From NCBI GenBank assembly GCA_021791235.1, contig JAJYXA010000076.1:1-5850 (forward strand): a DNA stretch of 5,850 nt, given 5' to 3'. This document shows, in pieces, positions 1-5,637 of this stretch. Both the position numbers and the translations under genes were made by a program. The stretch comes from Pseudomonadota bacterium (GTDB taxonomy: Bacteria > Pseudomonadota > Gammaproteobacteria > Burkholderiales > Thiobacillaceae). Position 1 is the stretch's first letter. Every line of letters begins with the position of its first letter. The notes beneath the pieces are model-generated. The model saw nothing but the letters and a program-made list of their open reading frames with translations. It did no database searches and was not told where the DNA came from.

Positions 1-347
1 CGGCGCTGCTCGGCATCGGCGGCGGCAACATCACCGTCCCCTTCCTGCATGCCTGCAACCTCGACCTCAAACGCGCCATCGCCATCTCCACCGCGCTGGG
101 TTTCCCGATCGCGCTGTTCGGCACGGCGGGCTTCGTGCTGTCCGGTTGGGGGCATGCGCAGTTGCCGCCCGGAACCGTCGGCTACGTGTCGCTGCCCGCG
201 TTGGCGGCGATCGCCGGCGCGGCCATTCCGACGGCCCCGCTCGGCGTCCGGCTGGCGCACGACCTGCCGGTCAAGCGGCTCAAGCGGATTTTTGGCGCGA
301 TCGTCCTGGCGATCTCGCTGCGCATGCTGTGGAACGTGTGGATGTAA
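1..347 (+). CDS. TauE/SafE-family membrane permease, C-terminal part
   Basis: This is the last 114 codons (reading frame from base 3) of an integral inner-membrane protein; the start lies outside the window. The fragment begins with ALLGIGGGNITVPFL, a glycine-rich motif followed by a polar/proline turn that is typical of the repeated half of the TauE/SafE (sulfite exporter-like) family. At least three hydrophobic segments follow: about residues 24-48 (IAISTALGFPIALFG...), 60-80 (LPALAAIAGAAIPTAPLG) and 96-112 (FGAIVLAISLRMLW). The gene ends in ...LRMLWNVWM and TAA. Family members are usually about 250-270 residues, so somewhat under half is present. Members move small anions such as sulfite or organosulfonates, but the family is broad and the substrate cannot be read from this fragment. 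The stop is 11 bases before an Lrp/AsnC regulator on the same strand, so the two are probably co-transcribed and the regulator may control the permease. Confidence 0.8.
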   Translation, partial: ALLGIGGGNITVPFLHACNLDLKRAIAISTALGFPIALFGTAGFVLSGWGHAQLPPGTVGYVSLPALAAIAGAAIPTAPLGVRLAHDLPVKRLKRIFGAIVLAISLRMLWNVWM

Positions 348-358
348 AGGACGGCGCG

Positions 359-811
359 ATGCCCATGAACGATCTGGATCAGAAAATCCTTGCCATGCTG
401 GTCGACGACGGCCGCAAGAGCTTTGCCGACATCGCCCGCGAGCTGGGCATTTCCCGGGTGCATGCCCGCGACCGGGTGCAGCGCCTGATCGAGGACGGCA
501 TCATCGAAAAATTCACGGTCATCGTGAACCCCGAGAAGGTCGGCACCACCGTGTCGGCGTTCTTCGATGTCGAGGTCGATCCGCAGGGGATCGAAATGGT
601 CGCCGAAGACCTGGCCCGACAACCCGAGGTCAGAAGCCTCTACATCATGAGCGACATGACCAGCCTGCATATCCACACCCTGACCGAAGACAACACGGCG
701 CTCGAGGATTTCGTCCGCAGAAATCTGTTTTCACGCCGCCATGTCGTCAAGGTCAACTGCAAGATGCTGCTCAGCCGTGTGAAGAACCGGCGCGGGGGCT
801 CACGTATCTAG
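359..811 (+). CDS. Lrp/AsnC-family transcriptional regulator
   Basis: A 150-residue cytoplasmic DNA-binding protein of the usual length for the Lrp/AsnC family. Residues about 4-52 form the N-terminal winged helix-turn-helix: NDLDQKILAMLVDDGRKS, then ADIARELGISRVHARDRVQRL, then the wing EDGIIEKFTVIVNPEKVG. Residues about 62-140 form the ligand-binding/oligomerisation (RAM) domain, with the strand PEVRSLYIMSDMTSLHIHTL and a closing strand around VVKVNCKMLLSRVK. The ATG at 359 is chosen because AAAGGA lies at 346-351, seven bases upstream; an in-frame ATG at 365 is a possible alternative. Family members usually sense amino acids or other small metabolites as dimers or octamers and act on neighbouring genes. 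The effector here is unknown. The gene lies 11 bases after the permease and is likely in its operon. The tail KNRRGGSRI is short and basic. Confidence 0.9.
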   Translation: MPMNDLDQKILAMLVDDGRKSFADIARELGISRVHARDRVQRLIEDGIIEKFTVIVNPEKVGTTVSAFFDVEVDPQGIEMVAEDLARQPEVRSLYIMSDMTSLHIHTLTEDNTALEDFVRRNLFSRRHVVKVNCKMLLSRVKNRRGGSRI

Positions 812-840
812 CCCGAGAACGTGGCAACCCCGGCCGATAG

Positions 841-953
841 AACGGTGTGGACGCCTTTTCCAACTGCACGTCGCATCCCACCATCTTGCGGGACTGCTCG
901 GCCCCGCTCTTCCTGAACGCATTTTCCAGCTGTACGTCGCATCCCACACCGTT
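841..953. repeat. 113-bp element with 10-bp perfect terminal inverted repeats
   Basis: The segment begins with AACGGTGTGG (841-850) and ends with its exact reverse complement CCACACCGTT (944-953). Inside are two near-identical 32-base direct repeats. The arrangement of short inverted ends and no coding content resembles a small non-autonomous element (MITE-like) or an intergenic repeat unit, but no flanking target-site duplication was identified. Only one copy of the whole element is in the window, so dispersal in the genome cannot be judged. It sits about 30 bases after the regulator gene and just before a drop in GC content. Confidence 0.45.
851..948. repeat. Pair of 32-bp direct repeats, 66-base period
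   Basis: Copy one (851-882) and copy two (917-948) share 28 of 32 positions; the core CGTCGCATCCCAC is identical in both, and the segment before it reads TTTTCCAACTGCA versus TTTTCCAGCTGTA. The offset is exactly 66 bases, a multiple of three. On the minus strand both copies read in the same frame as VGCDVQLE followed by N-A or K-A, giving an apparent 22-residue period. The intervening 34 bases (883-916) are not repeated. This could be a decayed tandem array or two copies of a protein- or RNA-binding unit. Confidence 0.6.
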
Positions 954-1081
954 GATTGTGCGCGATTGGCGGCACTGGACTATCCGCGGACTCTGATCAA
1001 ATAAGTTGATAGAAGGGGACGTTTCGATGGCTGTCTTATCCAGTTTTTTTGACTTATTCCGCCTTGGCAAACCCCTAGGTT

Positions 1082-1102
1082 AAAAGAGAGCCTTCAGGCT
1101 CT
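1082..1102 (-). terminator. Terminator-like hairpin, minus strand
   Basis: AGAGCC (1087-1092) and GGCTCT (1097-1102) form a perfect 6-bp stem with a 4-base loop. Read on the minus strand the stem is followed at once by CTTTTAA, a short T-tract. This is a weak intrinsic-terminator pattern. No minus-strand gene that would need it is evident nearby, so it may equally be a chance hairpin or a leader structure of the gene at 1211. Confidence 0.25.
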
Positions 1103-1198
1103 GACTGTCTCCGCACTCCGGCTGTTTTTTCGTCGTGCCACGCAACGCCTCTCCCTGAGACAAGGATGCTTCGTCGTGGTGATGAGCGTCTTGATCCC

Positions 1199-1207
1199 AA
1201 GGAGAGG
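1199..1207 (+). promoter_or_regulatory. Ribosome binding site that fixes the start at 1211
   Basis: AAGGAGAGG lies just before the ATG at 1211, with AAGGAG six bases from the start codon. It decides against the longer in-frame ATG at 1166, which has no comparable site and would add the low-complexity basic stretch MLRRGDERLDPKERN. Confidence 0.7.
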
Positions 1208-1210
1208 AAC

Positions 1211-1726
1211 ATGCTGAACGTTAAACAGCAATACCTGAGCGTTTCGCATGGTGAAGCGCTGTATCGGTGGTGCCGCTTCACCGACTTGGCCATCGGCGGG
1301 GTTGGCAAGCCCATTGAAGTCCTCATGGACAATCTCGTTTCCGCAGGCGCAACAGAGGCCAGTCTCAAAGAGCTATGGCTTGAGGTAAGACACCTTAGCT
1401 GGATGGGGACCTTCGGTGGATCACCCTGGAAAACTGCAGCCATGCTGGGAGCCGCTCTTGAAGCACGCGATCTTGGCGATGCATTCGAGCCTGTCGGAGA
1501 CCATTACGTCGAGTGGTTCCGAGCAGCCGTCGAAAAACGCCGGCTTCGGAAAGCTGTGTCCAGCGCAAATCTAAAACCATACCGCGTGATGCTTTACGAG
1601 AATCGGGACGATAAGCTCAAGCTCGCCTTCGACTGCGACGCAGCCGACCCCGAGGACGCGTCAGAACAAGCGGAGCGTGAGTACCCCGGCTGCGAGATCA
1701 TTTCGTGCACCTGGTATGAGGATTAG
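1211..1726 (+). CDS. Protein of unknown function, 171 residues, possibly acquired
   Basis: I do not recognise this protein. It is soluble, without signal peptide or membrane segment. Residues 1-115 are mostly helical in appearance, with Trp/Arg-rich pieces (EALYRWCRF, LKELWLEVRHLSWMGTFGGSPWKTAAML, HYVEWFRAAVEKRRLRKAV). Residues about 123-171 look like a separate small alpha/beta module: strand PYRVMLYENR, strand LKLAFDCDA, helix DPEDASEQAEREYPG, strand CEIISCTWYED. That last module resembles short stand-alone conserved hypothetical proteins of proteobacterial accessory DNA, from memory only. A good AAGGAG site precedes the ATG. GC and third-position GC are visibly lower than in the flanking genes, and the gene stands alone between a repeat element and a convergent operon, so recent acquisition is likely. 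It is intact, with no frameshift. Confidence 0.7.
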   Translation: MLNVKQQYLSVSHGEALYRWCRFTDLAIGGVGKPIEVLMDNLVSAGATEASLKELWLEVRHLSWMGTFGGSPWKTAAMLGAALEARDLGDAFEPVGDHYVEWFRAAVEKRRLRKAVSSANLKPYRVMLYENRDDKLKLAFDCDAADPEDASEQAEREYPGCEIISCTWYED

Positions 1727-1783
1727 GCCATGTAGTCGAACCAATGAGGGACAACAATCATGCAGCACTGAATCGCCCCGACA

Positions 1784-1824
1784 ACACGCCCACCGGCTTG
1801 AGCGTGTCTGCGCATAATTTTTTT
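1784..1824 (+). terminator. Possible terminator between convergent genes
   Basis: ACACGC (1784-1789) pairs with GCGTGT (1802-1807) across a 12-base loop, and a run of seven T lies at 1818-1824. The ten-base gap between stem and T-run makes it an imperfect intrinsic terminator for the gene ending at 1726. On the other strand the same hairpin lies downstream of the stop of the operon's last gene, but without a T-tract. The rest of 1727-1831 shows nothing else. Confidence 0.35.
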
Positions 1825-1831
1825 GGTCTGA

Positions 1832-3064
1832 TTACGCCTGTGCGGCTTGCTGCAAGGCTTTCAGGTTTTCCTCGACGCCCGCGGCGTGGGTCAGTTCGGC
1901 GACGTTGTCCCTGGTGAAAAACCCCTGGAATCCGCCGAAGCGCTGGACGTATTCGACGATGAGCGAGGAGTACTCCGACGCGCTTGAGAAGATCTGCTTG
2001 AGGCCGGCTTCCTTCGAGCCGATGACGTCGAGCAGGAATTTCTGTCCGCAGTCGCGCAGGGACTGCACGACGAAGTCGATATTGGCCAGGCCGGCCGTCT
2101 CGCCGTCCTTCACCGCGACCGCGACGTGATGCAGGCGCGGACCGAAATTCCGCACGAAGGCTTCGGTGGGCGACTCGGTCAGCAGGTGGTTCATGAAATA
2201 CGGGTGGTTCGCAGCGGTGAAGACCTTGGCGGGGCATTCGAGTTCGTTTTCGATATGCACGCTCTTGGTGACGTTGGTCGAGGAATTCTGGTCGGCGATG
2301 TCGTAGGAGCCCCAGTAGTAATAGCTCGACAGGGTGAGGTATTCGAGGATCGCGGCTTCGCGGTTCTGGCTGTAGATACGGGTGGCCAGATGGTCGATCG
2401 GCAGCAGCAGCGTGTCGATGCCGAGTTTCTTCTGCGTCGCCTTGGCGCCCTCGTAGGCCGCCTGCATGTCCTCGCGGATGCTGCTCCAGCCGAGCGCATA
2501 GACGCGGATATCCGCCTCGGGGCGTTCCCAGTAGGCGACGATATTGTGGGTGTAGGGGCTGGGCTTGACCACCGCAAGGTTGCCGGGCAGTTCGAGTTTG
2601 CGGATCTGGTCCTGGTTGAAGAAGCGGATGTCACGCGCCTTCTGCATGTCGACCACGGCGTGCGGATCGGTGACGCGCAGCACCTCACCCATGTAGCGCG
2701 AATTCGGTTTGACCGCACCGATAGGATAGACCTCGTTGAGGCTGCGGAAGATACCGCGCACGTTGGGGTCCTTCACCTCGCGCACCAGGATGTCGGGCGC
2801 CGACATGTCGATGCGCAGGACATGGGTGAAGTGCGACTCGGATTCGAGCGTGACGAGGTAGTGATACGGCGTCATCACGCACAGCTCGGCAACGTAGGCG
2901 AGCGAATGCGCGGGCTCGACGGTGATCATCAGCGCGTCGATCTGGCGGATGCAGTCGGTGAGCCCGATGCGGTCGCGCTCTTCCAGCAGCTGGCCGAGAT
3001 AGTCCTCGAAGGCGGGCGAATTCTGCTTGTCGCCGACGCGGGCAAAACCCAGTGATGACGTCAT
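1832..3064 (-). CDS. HPPD-like VOC-fold protein, putative non-heme iron dioxygenase
   Basis: A 410-residue soluble protein. Residues about 215-395 follow the catalytic half of 4-hydroxyphenylpyruvate dioxygenase. LLLPIDHLATRIY (His225) matches the first iron-ligand motif and RLHHVAVAVKD (His313) the second. SLRDCGQKFL matches the helix after it, LKQIF (Gln357) the conserved LLQIF segment, and IVEYVQRFGGFQGF (Glu371) the third ligand, FFEFIQRKG in HPPD. The ligand triad is therefore complete. The distance from His313 to Glu371 is 58 residues against about 80 in HPPD, so a substrate-pocket loop is missing and the substrate probably differs. Residues 1-210 show no similarity I can name, although the segment PYHYLVTLESESHFTHVLRID may be a degenerate partner domain. 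The ATG is four bases after the alpha-E stop with no clear ribosome site, pointing to translational coupling. It is the last gene of the operon. Reaction and substrate are unknown; an O2-dependent oxidation of a 2-oxo acid or amino-acid-derived product is inference. Confidence 0.7.
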   Translation of the reverse strand: MTSSLGFARVGDKQNSPAFEDYLGQLLEERDRIGLTDCIRQIDALMITVEPAHSLAYVAELCVMTPYHYLVTLESESHFTHVLRIDMSAPDILVREVKDPNVRGIFRSLNEVYPIGAVKPNSRYMGEVLRVTDPHAVVDMQKARDIRFFNQDQIRKLELPGNLAVVKPSPYTHNIVAYWERPEADIRVYALGWSSIREDMQAAYEGAKATQKKLGIDTLLLPIDHLATRIYSQNREAAILEYLTLSSYYYWGSYDIADQNSSTNVTKSVHIENELECPAKVFTAANHPYFMNHLLTESPTEAFVRNFGPRLHHVAVAVKDGETAGLANIDFVVQSLRDCGQKFLLDVIGSKEAGLKQIFSSASEYSSLIVEYVQRFGGFQGFFTRDNVAELTHAAGVEENLKALQQAAQA

Positions 3065-3068
3065 GGGT

Positions 3069-4025
3069 TCACACGAGGCTGAACAGGGTTTGCGTCATTT
3101 TTTGCGGATCCGCCGCACGGAAATAGGTCTGGCCGATGGCCGCGTTGAGGTCGGCCAGCCGGGCCTGGATGTCGTCGCAGAATTCATGCAGGCCGTGATC
3201 GGCAAGCCGGCGGAAATCGGCACGGTCCACCCGATCGAGCATGCCCTGCAGACGCCGCATCGGCTCGGCGCCCGGCAGTTCGTCCAGGGCGAACTGGATT
3301 TCGTGCAGGCAGTGGCGCACGCTGCGCGGGAACTGCACGTCGTTGAGCAGGAAGGCCAGCACCTTGTGGCCGGTAGCGCGCACGCCGACGTGGCGGCGGT
3401 ACATCTGATGCGCCGACAGCGCGTGCAGCACGCTCATCCAGACGAGGTCGTAGTACTGGCTATCCTGGTACGGCAGGTTGATGGCGTAGCTGACGTCGAG
3501 CACGCGGGTCGTCATGTCGGCGCGCTCCACGTTGCGTCCCAGCCGCATGAACTGGAAGGCCTCGTCGCGGCTCATGGTTCCGGCGAGCAGGCCGACCACG
3601 GCCTGGCGGCGGCGGATGATCTCGGTCAGCACCTCGAAGCGCTTGCGGCGGTCGAGCGCCTGGGTCAGATGGGTGCTGGCGTACAGATACAGTTCGTTGA
3701 CCCACTCCCACGATTCGCGCGGCAGCACTTCGCGGAAGGTGCGGGTGTTCTCGCGCGCATGGCGCACGCAGGTGAAGATCGACGACGGGTTGCGCTCGTC
3801 CTGGATGAGGAAGCTCATCACCGCGGTCTCGCTCGCCTCGTCGTACAGCATGTAGAAGGCTTCGTCGAGGCCCACCACCTTCAGCAGATCTTCCCAGCCG
3901 AAGCTGGCGCCGCGCGGCATGTCCATCAGCATCATGGTGGTGGCGTTGATGAGGCGTGCAGTGTCCTCGGCGCGTTCGAGATAGCGCGCCATCCAGTACA
4001 GGTTCTCGGCGACCCGGGCCAGCAT
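3069..4025 (-). CDS. Alpha-E domain protein (COG2307-like)
   Basis: A 318-residue, almost wholly alpha-helical cytoplasmic protein of full family length. Family hallmarks are clear: ENLYWMARYLERAEDTARL at residues 7-25, LGRNVERADMTTRVLDV at 162-178, and NDVQFPRSVRHCL at 228-240; the ERAE and ERAD pair of glutamate/arginine motifs gives the family its name. The biochemical role is not established. Comparative genomics ties it strongly to circularly permuted ATP-grasp ligases, with which it is predicted to work in peptide or amide-bond synthesis. Here its ATG overlaps the ligase stop codon (TGATG) and is preceded by AGGGAG seven bases upstream, so I use 4025 as start although the frame stays open upstream to 4205. 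The upstream extension is Arg/Ala-rich shadow sequence inside the ligase gene. The HPPD-like gene follows four bases after the stop. Confidence 0.9.
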   Translation of the reverse strand: MLARVAENLYWMARYLERAEDTARLINATTMMLMDMPRGASFGWEDLLKVVGLDEAFYMLYDEASETAVMSFLIQDERNPSSIFTCVRHARENTRTFREVLPRESWEWVNELYLYASTHLTQALDRRKRFEVLTEIIRRRQAVVGLLAGTMSRDEAFQFMRLGRNVERADMTTRVLDVSYAINLPYQDSQYYDLVWMSVLHALSAHQMYRRHVGVRATGHKVLAFLLNDVQFPRSVRHCLHEIQFALDELPGAEPMRRLQGMLDRVDRADFRRLADHGLHEFCDDIQARLADLNAAIGQTYFRAADPQKMTQTLFSLV

Positions 4026-4038
4026 CAGCAGGCTCCCT
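4023..4038 (-). promoter_or_regulatory. Coupled stop/start (TGATG) with ribosome site for the alpha-E gene
   Basis: On the minus strand the ligase stop TGA (4027-4025) shares its last base with the alpha-E ATG (4025-4023). AGGGAG at 4038-4033 lies seven bases upstream, inside the ligase coding end. Such overlap normally couples translation and keeps the two proteins in fixed ratio. Confidence 0.8.
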
Positions 4039-5473
4039 GCACGATCCACGTGTCCTTGCTGCCGCCGCCCTGCGACGAGTTCACCACCAGCGAGCCGCGC
4101 CGCAGCGCCACGCGCGTCAGGCCGCCGTGGGTGACGTAGAAATCCCGGGCCTGCAGGACGAACGGCCGCAGGTCGACGTGGCGCGGCTCGATCGCGCCTT
4201 CGCACAGGGTCGGCACGGTCGACAGCGACAGGGTCGGCTGCGCCATGTAGTTGCGCGGATTGTCACGGATCAGCTCGGCAAATTTCGCCTGCTCTTCCGC
4301 GGTCGACTTCGGCCCCACCAGCATGCCATAGCCGCCCGATTCGTTGGCGGGCTTGACCACCAATTTATCCAGATTTGCCAGTACATAGGCGCAATCAGCC
4401 TCGTTCATGCACAGATAGCTCGGCACGTTGGGCAGGATCGCCTCCTCGCCGAGGTAGTAGCGGATCATCTGCGGCACGTAGGCATACACCACCTTGTCGT
4501 CGGCCACCCCCGCGCCGGGCGCGTTGGCGATGCCGATGTTGCCCTTTTTCCAGGCGCGCATCAGGCCCGCCACGCCGAGCGCCGAATCGGCGCGGAACAC
4601 CTCGGGGTCGATGAAGTCGTCGTCGATGCGGCGGTAGATCACGTCGAGCCGGGTCAGCCCCTCGATCGTTTTCATGTAGACGCAGTCGTCATCGAGCACC
4701 ACCAGATCGGGGCCTTCGACCAGGTGCGCGCCCATCTGCTGCGCCAGGTAGGAATGTTCGAAATAGGCCGAGTTGAACACCCCTGGCGTCAGCACCGCAA
4801 TTTCCGGCCGGTCGCCTGCGCGCGGCGACAGGGAGGCCAGCATGTCATAGAGCTGCGCGGTGTAATCGTCCACCGGCAGCACGTCATAGCGCGCGAACAG
4901 TTCGGGAAACAGCCGCTTCATCAGCTGGCGGTTCTCCAGCATGTAGGAAACCCCCGAGGGCACGCGCAGGTTGTCCTCCAGCACGTAGACCGTGCCGTCG
5001 CCGTCGCGCACCAGGTCGGTGCCGCAGATGTGCGCCCACACCCCGAACGGCGGATTGGCGCCGATGCAGGCCGCGCGGAAATTCTTCGAATCGGCCAGCA
5101 CCTCGGCAGGAAATACGCCGTCCCTGATGATCTGCTGCGCGTGGTAGATGTCGTCGATGAAGCGGTTGAGCGCCTTCAGGCGCTGCTTCAGTCCGGCCTC
5201 GATGCGGTCCCTCTCGGCCTTTTGGAGGATGCGCGGCACCACGTCGAAAGGCCAGGCGCGGTCGATGTTGCCCGCTTCAGAATAGACTGTGAACGTGATG
5301 CCCGCCGCCATGATGGCGGCGTCGACGGCATGATGGCGCGCCTCGAGTTCGTCGGCAGGCAGTTCGGCGAAGTAGTCGCACAGGCCGGCCGCCCCGTCGC
5401 GCGGCTTGCCCGGCGCTTCGAGCAGTTCGTCGAAGCCCCCCATCAGCGGGTAGTGCCCGCAGTCGATCTTCAT
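4025..5473 (-). CDS. Circularly permuted ATP-grasp ligase (COG2308-like)
   Basis: A 482-residue cytoplasmic enzyme of the circularly permuted type 2 ATP-grasp family (formerly DUF404/DUF407). ATP-grasp enzymes activate a carboxylate as acyl phosphate and join it to an amine or thiol; this family is predicted to be an amino-acid or peptide ligase, with substrates unknown. Visible landmarks are a conserved N-terminal entry DELLEAPGKPRDG (15-27), GITFTVYSE (58-66), the acidic metal-binding motif VLEDNLRVPSGVSYMLENR (164-182), the stretch IDDDFIDPEVF (283-293), NAPGAGVADDK (317-327), the nucleotide-binding segment LVVKPANESGGYGM (371-384), DLRPFVL (434-440) and the end motif NSSQGGGSKDTWI (465-477). 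The key acidic and glycine-rich motifs are intact. The ATG at 5473 has GGAGG (5483-5479) five bases upstream. It is the first gene of a three-gene operon, and its stop overlaps the alpha-E start. A sigma-54 type promoter lies about 50-75 bases upstream. Confidence 0.92.
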   Translation of the reverse strand: MKIDCGHYPLMGGFDELLEAPGKPRDGAAGLCDYFAELPADELEARHHAVDAAIMAAGITFTVYSEAGNIDRAWPFDVVPRILQKAERDRIEAGLKQRLKALNRFIDDIYHAQQIIRDGVFPAEVLADSKNFRAACIGANPPFGVWAHICGTDLVRDGDGTVYVLEDNLRVPSGVSYMLENRQLMKRLFPELFARYDVLPVDDYTAQLYDMLASLSPRAGDRPEIAVLTPGVFNSAYFEHSYLAQQMGAHLVEGPDLVVLDDDCVYMKTIEGLTRLDVIYRRIDDDFIDPEVFRADSALGVAGLMRAWKKGNIGIANAPGAGVADDKVVYAYVPQMIRYYLGEEAILPNVPSYLCMNEADCAYVLANLDKLVVKPANESGGYGMLVGPKSTAEEQAKFAELIRDNPRNYMAQPTLSLSTVPTLCEGAIEPRHVDLRPFVLQARDFYVTHGGLTRVALRRGSLVVNSSQGGGSKDTWIVQGAC

Positions 5474-5504
5474 GTCAGCCTCCGTTCAGCGCGCCGCCCT
5501 GTGA

Positions 5505-5527
5505 CGGGTGTGTGAGGCGCACACCCG
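5505..5527. promoter_or_regulatory. Palindrome at the predicted transcription start: operator or leader hairpin
   Basis: CGGGTGTG (5505-5512) is followed after seven bases by its exact reverse complement CACACCCG (5520-5527). The stem can extend by one G-T and one G-C pair, leaving a three-base loop. It overlaps the start predicted from the -24/-12 element (about 5523) and ends about 30 bases before the ligase ATG. It could be a dimeric repressor site or a DNA/RNA hairpin. No T-run follows on the minus strand, so it is not a typical terminator. Confidence 0.45.
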
Positions 5528-5533
5528 GTACAC

Positions 5534-5549
5534 AGCAGCCTCTGTGCCA
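5534..5549 (-). promoter_or_regulatory. Sigma-54 (RpoN) -24/-12 promoter of the ligase operon
   Basis: On the minus strand the sequence reads TGGCACAGAGGCTGCT. Against the consensus TGGCACG-R-N3-TTGCW it matches the whole TGGCAC block, the purine, TGC and the final W; the mismatches are A for G and C for the first T. The invariant GG and GC doublets are present at the exact required spacing. The predicted start is near 5523, giving a leader of about 50 bases to the ATG at 5473. No good sigma-70 promoter is seen in the same gap. Confidence 0.65.
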
Positions 5550-5568
5550 GCTTGAACAGGACCTTCCA

Positions 5569-5581
5569 GATCAAGGGTTTG
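5569..5581 (+). promoter_or_regulatory. IHF-like binding site
   Basis: GATCAAGGGTTTG fits the IHF consensus WATCAANNNNTTR in all but the first position. It is centred near -52, between the NtrC-type box and the -24/-12 element, where IHF commonly bends DNA at sigma-54 promoters. The motif is short and could occur by chance; its value comes from position. Confidence 0.4.
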
Positions 5582-5637
5582 CCATCAGACTGGCGCGAAA
5601 CGGCGAATGAAAACGGCGCGGCTTGGGGCACGTGCAC

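Larger units (their letters stand above)
812..1210. other. 399-base gene-free stretch between the regulator and the orphan gene
   Basis: No convincing gene is seen on either strand. It contains a repeat-bearing element at 841-953, then sequence of lower GC (about 954-1140) with runs such as a 7-T stretch at 1044-1050 and a hairpin at 1087-1102, and finally the leader of the gene at 1211. A TTGACT at 1049-1054 could be a -35 box, but no well-spaced -10 hexamer follows, so no promoter is called. A minus-strand open frame spans 771-1070 but looks like a by-product of the repeat. The drop in GC begins right after the repeat element, so the element may mark the left edge of an inserted segment. 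Confidence 0.5.

Noticed and set aside
771..1070. Minus-strand 99-codon frame containing the repeated VGCDVQLE peptide
   Set aside because: It has no ribosome site or recognisable family, overlaps the regulator end, and its repeat is explained by the 66-base DNA repeat. It is kept only as an alternative in the repeat finding.
1049..1081. Possible sigma-70 promoter (TTGACT at 1049) for the orphan gene
   Set aside because: No -10-like hexamer at 16-18 bases; the nearest AT-rich block is too far away.
1131..1150. Second TGGCAC sigma-54-like block on the minus strand near 1132-1139
   Set aside because: The -12 GC doublet is missing at the required spacing, and no minus-strand gene follows.
1166..1210. 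Longer start (ATG 1166) for the orphan gene
   Set aside because: The AAGGAGAGG site at 1199-1207 fits the ATG at 1211; nothing comparable precedes 1166.
1745..1918. Small plus-strand frame starting MRDNNHAALNRPDN
   Set aside because: It has no ribosome site and runs through the hairpin/T-run into the antisense of the HPPD-like gene.
4026..4205. N-terminal extension of the alpha-E gene up to 4205
   Set aside because: The 60 extra residues are Arg/Ala/Gly-rich shadow of the ligase gene, and the family starts at MLARVAENLYW, which has its own ribosome site.
2126..5515. Long plus-strand open frames (2126-3055, 3027-4139, 3956-5515) antisense to the operon
   Set aside because: Their products are His/Val/Arg/Gly-rich low-information sequences expected from reading GC-rich genes backwards. 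The minus strand carries clear family motifs throughout.
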